In this document: piece after piece, positions 59,053 through 64,000 of the stretch
Numbering within the stretch: position 1 is the stretch's first letter
Layout: each line of letters begins with the position of its first letter
Origin: Candidatus Burkholderia verschuerenii
GTDB taxonomy: Bacteria > Pseudomonadota > Gammaproteobacteria > Burkholderiales > Burkholderiaceae
Assembly: GCF_001189365.1 (NCBI RefSeq)
Contig: NZ_LFJJ01000006.1
Coordinates: 1-64,000 of the forward strand
Length of the DNA stretch: 64,000 nucleotides
Direction of reading: 5' to 3'
Translations under genes and position numbers: made by a program
The notes under the pieces: model-generated
Told to the model about the DNA's origin: nothing
Seen by the model: the letters and a program-made list of their open reading frames with translations, nothing else
The model's database searches: none

Positions 59053-59188
59053 GGTTGTTGCTTCGTTTATTGCAGTAACCGCCTCCCCGGCGGAGGGTCA
59101 CTTTCTTTGCCGCCGCAAAGAAAGTGACCCTCCGCCGGGGAGGCGGTTACTGAACAAAACCGGCTACTGAATAAACCACAGCAACACC
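59053..59188. repeat. Long interspersed palindrome with imperfect outer arms
   Basis: Bases 59073-59110 pair perfectly with 59115-59152: 38-bp arms around the loop CGCC, containing the CTTTCTTTG/CAAAGAAAG and GCCTCCCCGGCGG blocks. Outside this, 59053-59080 also matches in inverted orientation to 59162-59188 with a few gaps, as if a 16-base piece had been duplicated on the right. It lies between the transporter and ligJ. Similar elements recur in Burkholderia genomes as far as I remember. It could terminate transcription or act as a recombination/extrusion site. Confidence 0.9.
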
Positions 59189-59224
59189 AGATCCACGACG
59201 TAACCAAAGCGGAGCAAACAAGAA

Positions 59225-60250
59225 ATGATCATCGACATCCACGGCCACTACACCACGGCCCCAAGCGCCTTGGAAGAATGGCGTAAAAAGCAAATAAACG
59301 CGCTAAAGAACCCCAAAGAAGCCCCAAACAAATCAGAGCTAAAAATCACCGACGATGAACTAAAAGAAACAATAGAGCAAAACCAGCTAAGGTTAATGAA
59401 GGAAAGAGGCTTAGACATGACGGTATTCAGTCCAAGGGCCAGCTTCATGGCCCACCACATCGGCGATTACGAAACCTCGGCGACTTGGTCCGCAATCTGC
59501 AACGAGCTGTGCTACCGCGTAAGCGAACTTTTCTCCGACCATTTCGTCCCAGCGGCCATGCTGCCGCAAAGCCCCGGCGTCGACACGAGCACGTGCATCG
59601 CCGAACTCGAGAAATGCGTCGAGCAATACGGCAATGTGGCGACCAACCTGAACCCGGATCCATCGGGTGACCACTGGACCAGCCCGCCGCTGTCCGATCG
59701 CTACTGGTATCCGATCTACGAAAAGATGGTCGAGTACGACATCCCCGCGATGATCCACGTCAGCACGAGCTGCAACGCATGCTTCCACACGACCGGCGCG
59801 CATTACCTCAACGCCGATACGACCGCGTTCATGCAATGCCTTACGTCCGACCTGTTCCGCGATTTTCCGACGCTCAGGTTCGTGATTCCGCACGGTGGCG
59901 GCGCGGTGCCCTATCACTGGGGACGCTTTCGCGGTCTCGCGCAGGAGCTGAAAAATCCCTTGCTGAAGGACCATCTGCTCAACAACATCTTCTTCGATAC
60001 CTGCGTGTATCACCAGCCCGGCATCGATCCGCTGACGCGCGTGATTCCCGTCGACAACATCCTCTTCGCAAGCGAGATGATCGGCGCGGTGCGCGGCATC
60101 GATCCCGAGTCGGGACACTATTTCGACGATACGAAACGCTATGTCGACGCGGCGAGCATCGAGCCCGATGCACGCTACAAGATTTACGAAGGCAACGCGC
60201 GACGCGTCTATCCGCGTCTCGATGCAAGGCTCAAGGCAAAAGGACAATGA
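59225..60250 (+). CDS. ligJ: 4-oxalomesaconate hydratase (amidohydrolase family)
   Basis: 341 residues, the usual LigJ length. Metal-site motifs of the amidohydrolase superfamily: [13 protein letters not shown] at the start, [27 protein letters not shown] and [14 protein letters not shown]. It hydrates 4-oxalomesaconate in gallate and protocatechuate 4,5-cleavage. The first 75 codons are A/C-rich (59281-59400: A61 C26 G20 T13 by hand count) with an unusual Lys/Asn/Glu content, mirroring the skew left of the palindrome. Coupled to ligK by ATGA. Intact. Confidence 0.88.
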   Translation: MIIDIHGHYTTAPSALEEWRKKQINALKNPKEAPNKSELKITDDELKETIEQNQLRLMKERGLDMTVFSPRASFMAHHIGDYETSATWSAICNELCYRVSELFSDHFVPAAMLPQSPGVDTSTCIAELEKCVEQYGNVATNLNPDPSGDHWTSPPLSDRYWYPIYEKMVEYDIPAMIHVSTSCNACFHTTGAHYLNADTTAFMQCLTSDLFRDFPTLRFVIPHGGGAVPYHWGRFRGLAQELKNPLLKDHLLNNIFFDTCVYHQPGIDPLTRVIPVDNILFASEMIGAVRGIDPESGHYFDDTKRYVDAASIEPDARYKIYEGNARRVYPRLDARLKAKGQ

Positions 60251-60936
60251 CCATGTTTGAACTCGGTGTGGTGTATCGCAACATCAATCGCGCGGACGGC
60301 GACGTCGCCACCAAACTCGGCGCGCTCGGCAGCGCGACCGTGCATGAAGCAATGGGCCGCGTCGGCCTGCTCAAGCCTTATATGCGGCCCATCTACAACG
60401 GCGCGCAAGTCGGCGGCACGGCGGTGACCGCGCTGCTGCAACCCGGCGACAACTGGATGATGCATGTCGCCGCCGAACAGATCAGACCGGGCGATATCGT
60501 CGTCGCCGCCTGCACGACGGACAACACCGACGGCTTCTTCGGCGATCTGCTGGCGACGAGCTTCAAGGCGCGCGGCGCACGCGCGTTGATCATCGACGGC
60601 GGCGTGCGCGACGTGCGCGTGCTCACGGAGATGAACTTCCCCGTGTGGAGCCGCGCGATCTCGTCGAAAGGCACGGTGAAGGCCACGCTCGGCTCGGTCA
60701 ACATTCCGGTGGTCTGCGCGGGCGCGCCGGTCACGCCCGGCGATGTGATCGTCGCGGACGACGACGGCGTGGTCGTGGTGCCGTCCGCGATGGCCGCGAA
60801 AGTGCTGGAGAAAGCCGCCGCGCGCGAAGCGCTCGAAGGCGAAAAGCGCGCGAAGCTCGCCGACGGCGTGCTCGGCCTCGACATGTACAACATGCGCGAA
60901 CCGCTCGCGAAAGCGGGCCTGCGCTATATCGACTGA
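60247..60936 (+). CDS. ligK: 4-carboxy-4-hydroxy-2-oxoadipate aldolase (RraA/HMG aldolase family)
   Basis: 229 residues. It splits 4-carboxy-4-hydroxy-2-oxoadipate to pyruvate and oxaloacetate, the last step of the pathway. Metal/substrate motifs: [23 protein letters not shown] (cut by turns), [34 protein letters not shown] and [10 protein letters not shown] with the catalytic Arg-Asp pair. The start overlaps ligJ (ATGA) and the stop overlaps the next gene (ATGA), indicating tight co-translation. Intact. Confidence 0.9.
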   Translation: MTMFELGVVYRNINRADGDVATKLGALGSATVHEAMGRVGLLKPYMRPIYNGAQVGGTAVTALLQPGDNWMMHVAAEQIRPGDIVVAACTTDNTDGFFGDLLATSFKARGARALIIDGGVRDVRVLTEMNFPVWSRAISSKGTVKATLGSVNIPVVCAGAPVTPGDVIVADDDGVVVVPSAMAAKVLEKAAAREALEGEKRAKLADGVLGLDMYNMREPLAKAGLRYID

Positions 60937-61619
60937 TGAAGCTCACCGGCATTTCATCGATGGCGACGCGTCAGGTGCTCGCCGATCTCGCCGATGCCTA
61001 CGCGCATCGTACCGGGCAGCACGTGGCGATCCAATCGGTGGGCGGCGTTGCGGCGGCGAAGCGCGTGGCCGAAGGCGAATCGTTCGATATCGTCGTGCTG
61101 GCATCGGCGGCGATCGACACACTGATCGCAGCGGGCCGCGTCGACGCGACGAGTCGCGTGAGTGTCGCGCGTTCAGGCGTGTCCGTCGCGGTTGCGGCGG
61201 GTTCGCGGCATCCGTCGATCGACACCGAAGTCGATGTGCGCGCGGCCTTGCTGTCGGCGCGTAGCATCGGCTATTCGACGGGCCCGAGCGGCGCGTATCT
61301 GACGAAGCTGTTCGAGCGCTGGAACATCGCCGATGCGATCGCGTCGCGGATCGTGCAGGCGCCGCCCGGCGTGGCGGTCAGATCGTTGATCGCGAAGGGC
61401 GAGGTCGAACTCGGCTTTCAGCAGACGAGCGAGCTGATCGGCGTGGAAGGCATCGACATACTCGGGCCGCTGCCGCACGCGATTCAGGCCGTCACCGTGT
61501 TTCAGGCCGCGATTTGCACCAACGCGCATGCGCCGCAAGAGGCGCGCGCCTGGCTCGCCTTTCTGACGTCGCCCGATGCCGATGAGGTAAAATTGCGTCA
61601 CGGTATGGAGCCTGCGTGA
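60936..61619 (+). CDS. Leaderless substrate-binding (ModA-like) fold protein in the gallate cluster
   Basis: 227 residues, ATG overlapping the ligK stop (ATGA). The fold resembles molybdate-type periplasmic binding proteins: VLADLADAYAHRTGQHVAIQSVGG, FDIVVLASAAIDTLIAAGRV, SIGYSTGPSGAYLTKLFERW and ELGFQQTSELIGV. It has no signal peptide and begins directly at the fold, so it should be cytoplasmic. No permease or ATPase for molybdate is next to it. Position suggests a role in aromatic-acid breakdown or in sensing an intermediate; see the finding on a possible missing tautomerase. Function unproven. Confidence 0.75.
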   Translation: MKLTGISSMATRQVLADLADAYAHRTGQHVAIQSVGGVAAAKRVAEGESFDIVVLASAAIDTLIAAGRVDATSRVSVARSGVSVAVAAGSRHPSIDTEVDVRAALLSARSIGYSTGPSGAYLTKLFERWNIADAIASRIVQAPPGVAVRSLIAKGEVELGFQQTSELIGVEGIDILGPLPHAIQAVTVFQAAICTNAHAPQEARAWLAFLTSPDADEVKLRHGMEPA

Positions 61620-61674
61620 ACGTTGCGGCAGGCCATGCCCTTCGCCAACGAACGCGCACGACGCATACGATGCA

Positions 61675-62553
61675 ATGCTCAATCCACAATGGTTGCGGAC
61701 CTTCGGGGCGCTGGTCGAAATCGGCAACTTCACGCGTGCCGCCGAACGGCTGAATCTGACGCAGGCGGCGGTGAGTCAGCATCTTCGTCATCTCGAGGAT
61801 GAACTCGGTTTGCTCGTGATTCGCCGGCCGCGCGGTATCGAACTGACGCCTGCGGGGCAGGCGCTGATCGACTATTGCGCGGAAACGGAACTGGCGCGCA
61901 AGCGCCTCGACTCGCGCCTCGCGGGCCGCGACGACGACACGGGCGAGATCGGCGTGATCAGTCCCGGCAGCATCGGGCTGGCGCTGTTTCCGTTGCTGCT
62001 CGACTGGCAGGAGCGGCATCCGGAGTGGAAAATGCGTCATCGTTTCGCGCCGGATTCGGAGGTGCTCGAAGCGATACTGGAGAATCGCTACGACATCGGC
62101 TTCGTCACGCTAAAGCCCGACGATACGCGTCTCGCCGCGAGCAAGTTCAGCGAGGAGCCTCTCGAACTGGTCGTGCCCAAAGGCGCGCGCGTGCACGAGT
62201 GGCGTGATCTGGAGGCGCTCGGTTTCATCGACCATCCCGATGGGCAGGCGATGGCGAATCGTCTGTTGAGCCGGCGATTTCCGGGGCATCCGGGTATTCG
62301 CGCGCTGACGCGTCATGGCTTCAGCAATCAGATCGGGCTCATTCTGGAATTCGTTGCGCGCGGGTTGGGCTTCACGGTGATACCGCGTTATGCGCGCGTG
62401 GCGTTCGGCGGGCAGGATGCTATCGAAGTGGTCGAATGCGGCGAGCCGCTCGTCGATACCTTGTGGCTGATTCATCGCGCGGAATGGCCGCTAGCCGCGC
62501 GGTGTGCGCGGGTGGTGGAATATTTGCGAGCGTGCATGAAACCATCATCGTGA
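61675..62553 (+). CDS. LysR-family transcriptional regulator
   Basis: 292 residues. The winged helix LNPQWLRTFGALVEIGNFTRAAERLNLTQAAVSQHLRHLEDELG (with the usual TQAAVSQ recognition helix, given here in pieces) is followed by an effector domain containing GEIGVISPGSIGLALFPLLLDW and FVARGLGFTVIPRYA. It probably activates the gallate cluster in response to an aromatic acid, as GalR does in Pseudomonas; here inferred from position. It lies downstream of, and in the same direction as, the cluster, with 55 bases between. Intact. Confidence 0.86.
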   Translation: MLNPQWLRTFGALVEIGNFTRAAERLNLTQAAVSQHLRHLEDELGLLVIRRPRGIELTPAGQALIDYCAETELARKRLDSRLAGRDDDTGEIGVISPGSIGLALFPLLLDWQERHPEWKMRHRFAPDSEVLEAILENRYDIGFVTLKPDDTRLAASKFSEEPLELVVPKGARVHEWRDLEALGFIDHPDGQAMANRLLSRRFPGHPGIRALTRHGFSNQIGLILEFVARGLGFTVIPRYARVAFGGQDAIEVVECGEPLVDTLWLIHRAEWPLAARCARVVEYLRACMKPSS

Positions 62554-63229
62554 GACGAGCAGCGTCACACCCACCCCCATCACCGCCACCCCGACGATCC
62601 GCTCCTTCCCCGGCATCCATCGCTCGATGGTAATAGCCACCGTCACAAAGGCCATCGCGCGAAAATCCATCACGCCGATCACGCAGAGCACGGCGGTCAG
62701 CGGCGCGCAGCACGCGACGCAATGCAAGCCGTACCGCAACGCATTCGCACTCGCGCACATCGACCGGCAACACGCAAGCATTCGCGCCTTCCATCGGCTG
62801 AATTGCAACGCGCCCGCCGCGATCACGATCGACGCACCCGCGATCGGCACATAACGCGCGAGCATCGGCATGCGCAACGCGAGCGCGGCCAGCGCGACGC
62901 CCACTGCGTAGACCACCAGTCCAAAGCAGCCCCCACACGAGCGCATATACAACGCTCATCGACACACCGCGCCCGATGCGCTGTCCGCACAGCATCGGCG
63001 CGAACAACGGCAACATCATCGCCGTCATCATCGCGAGCCACATGGCGATGAAATCCGCCGCCGCGCGCAGCCAGGTCTTGCCGCAATCGCGCGTCCACAT
63101 CGTCGATAGTGTCCAGCCGCCGGGCATCGGCAGCGTGAGCATCGCGTGCGAAGAAAGCAGCATCGGCGTCACGATCGCCGCAAACGCAAGCGCGGCGATG
63201 ACGAGGAATCGGCGAGTCGGCGTGTTCAT
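62545..63229 (-). pseudogene. DUF2182 integral membrane protein, homopolymer frameshift
   Basis: From ATG 63229 (MNTPTRRFLVIAALAFAAIV) the metal-protein-associated DUF2182 family is recognisable: WLAMMTAMMLPLFAPMLCG. The frame is lost at 62930-62934, where five C (plus) stand in place of four. The following VVYAVGVALAALALRMPML and CGLHCVACCAPL-type Cys pattern (Leu-His-Cys-Val-Ala-Cys-Cys) continue to 62545. Seven or so membrane helices are predicted. Family function is unknown; the frequent DUF1326 partner is not present. It ends overlapping the LysR gene by nine bases. Confidence 0.8.
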
Positions 63230-63332
63230 GATCGATACGGCCCGAGGAAAGCACGGTGTTAGATTAGGGCCGGGACCGACGACGACGGGAGTGACAAGTG
63301 TGGCGTGAATCGACGCAAGGACCGGAACGCGC

Positions 63333-64000
63333 ATGGACTCGCTGATCACGGCCGCGGCGCGCGCGCTGGCGGCGGGCGATCCGCTGGGCGCGCTCAATCG
63401 CGTCGCGCTGCGCGACGATGCGCCCGCGCTCGCGTTGCGCGGCATCGCGATGGCGCAGCTCGGCGACTTCGATCGCGCCCGCGCGCTGATAAAAAGCGCG
63501 GCGCGCGGCTTCGGCGCGAAGGAAGCGCTGGCGCGGGCGCGCTGCGTCGTCGCGCAGGCGGAAATCGCGCTGGGATCGCGCGATCTCGCGTGGCCGACCC
63601 GCGCGCTCGATCACGCCCGCGCGACGCTCGACGCGCACGGCGATCGCGTCAACGCCGCGCATGCGCACGCGCTCGAGGTGCGCTGGCTCGCCTTCGTCGG
63701 ACGTCTGGACGATGCCGAACGCCGCTTCGCCACGCTCGATACGGCCGCGCTGCCGCCTGCGTCGCAAGCCTTGCAGGCGCTGATCGAAGCGGGCATCGCG
63801 ATGCGCCGGCTGCGCACCCACGCCGCCCGCGATGCGCTCGATCGCGCGGCGCGGATGGCGCGACGTTCCGGCATCGGCGCGTTGATGGCCGAAGTCGAGC
63901 AGGCCGCCGGGCTGCTGCGCGAACCGGCGGCGCGTGTCGTCGCGCGAGGCGAAGCGCGTTTGCTGCGGCTCGACGATGTCGAAGCCTTGTTCGCATCGGA
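63333..64000 (+). CDS. Start of a TPR-containing HTH regulator-like protein (runs off the window)
   Basis: Open from ATG 63333 to the window end with no stop (222 codons). Sequence as read: DSLITAAARALAAGDPLGALNRVALRDD, RGIAMAQLGDFDRARALIKSAARGFG and similar Ala/Arg/Leu helical repeats of TPR type. The last residues LLRLDDVEALFAS match the entry to a helix-turn-helix domain that I recall from Burkholderia proteins of this kind. Divergent from the DUF2182 gene, with about 100 bases between. Family assignment is from memory; the C-terminal half is needed. Confidence 0.7.
   Translation, partial: MDSLITAAARALAAGDPLGALNRVALRDDAPALALRGIAMAQLGDFDRARALIKSAARGFGAKEALARARCVVAQAEIALGSRDLAWPTRALDHARATLDAHGDRVNAAHAHALEVRWLAFVGRLDDAERRFATLDTAALPPASQALQALIEAGIAMRRLRTHAARDALDRAARMARRSGIGALMAEVEQAAGLLREPAARVVARGEARLLRLDDVEALFAS

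Overview
The window reads as chromosome 1 of a Burkholderia sensu lato bacterium (Burkholderia, Paraburkholderia or Caballeronia type). It is GC-rich, and the housekeeping order lysC - tRNA-Ser - tilS - accA - 3-methyladenine glycosylase - cysS - TPR - ppiA - ppiB - lpxH - cysE - trmJ - suhB, and later mutS - slyD - roxA - bamC - dapA - trpS, is the one I know from that group. This assignment rests on gene order and protein sequence as read by eye; no database search was run.

Layout. (1) 1-6863: the end of an IS630-family element abuts a GntR regulator and a malonate decarboxylase operon (mdcABCDEGH). mdcG and mdcH are broken and mdcA looks internally shortened. (2) 7033-23858: cell-envelope and housekeeping genes (M48 lipoprotein, outer-membrane barrel, tRNA-Ser, lysC, tilS, accA, cysS, two cyclophilins, lpxH, cysE, trmJ, suhB), all intact except lplT, which has one amber codon. 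(3) 24063-38912: a frameshifted DUF3800 gene, then mutS, slyD, roxA, a small lipoprotein, and a long minus-strand series (PHP phosphoesterase, YciO, M50 protease, trpS, methyltransferase, dapA, bamC, MBL hydrolase). (4) 38994-41861: two frameshifted genes and an IbrB-like ParB-fold gene joined to a truncated aldolase. (5) 41858-54481: two ABC importers with fused double permeases, facing away from each other, with class II aldolases, an LLM monooxygenase and a nitroreductase; most members are broken. (6) 54518-62553: a kinase, an SDR and a gallate/protocatechuate 4,5-cleavage cluster (extradiol dioxygenase, AAHS transporter, ligJ, ligK, a leaderless binding-protein-fold protein, LysR). (7) 62545-64000: a frameshifted DUF2182 gene and the start of a TPR/HTH gene that runs off the window.

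The most striking feature is the contrast in gene health. More than fifteen genes carry nonsense codons, small indels or deletions. Nearly all are dispensable catabolic or transport genes, while about twenty core genes read cleanly. This looks like ongoing loss under relaxed selection, as in host-restricted or leaf-nodule Burkholderia, rather than random sequencing error, although raw reads would be needed to exclude error.

The most unusual DNA-level signal is at 58680-59450. A perfect 38-bp-arm palindrome sits at the centre of a mirrored compositional halo: G+T-rich on the plus strand to its left and A+C-rich to its right, although both flanking genes are transcribed in the same direction.
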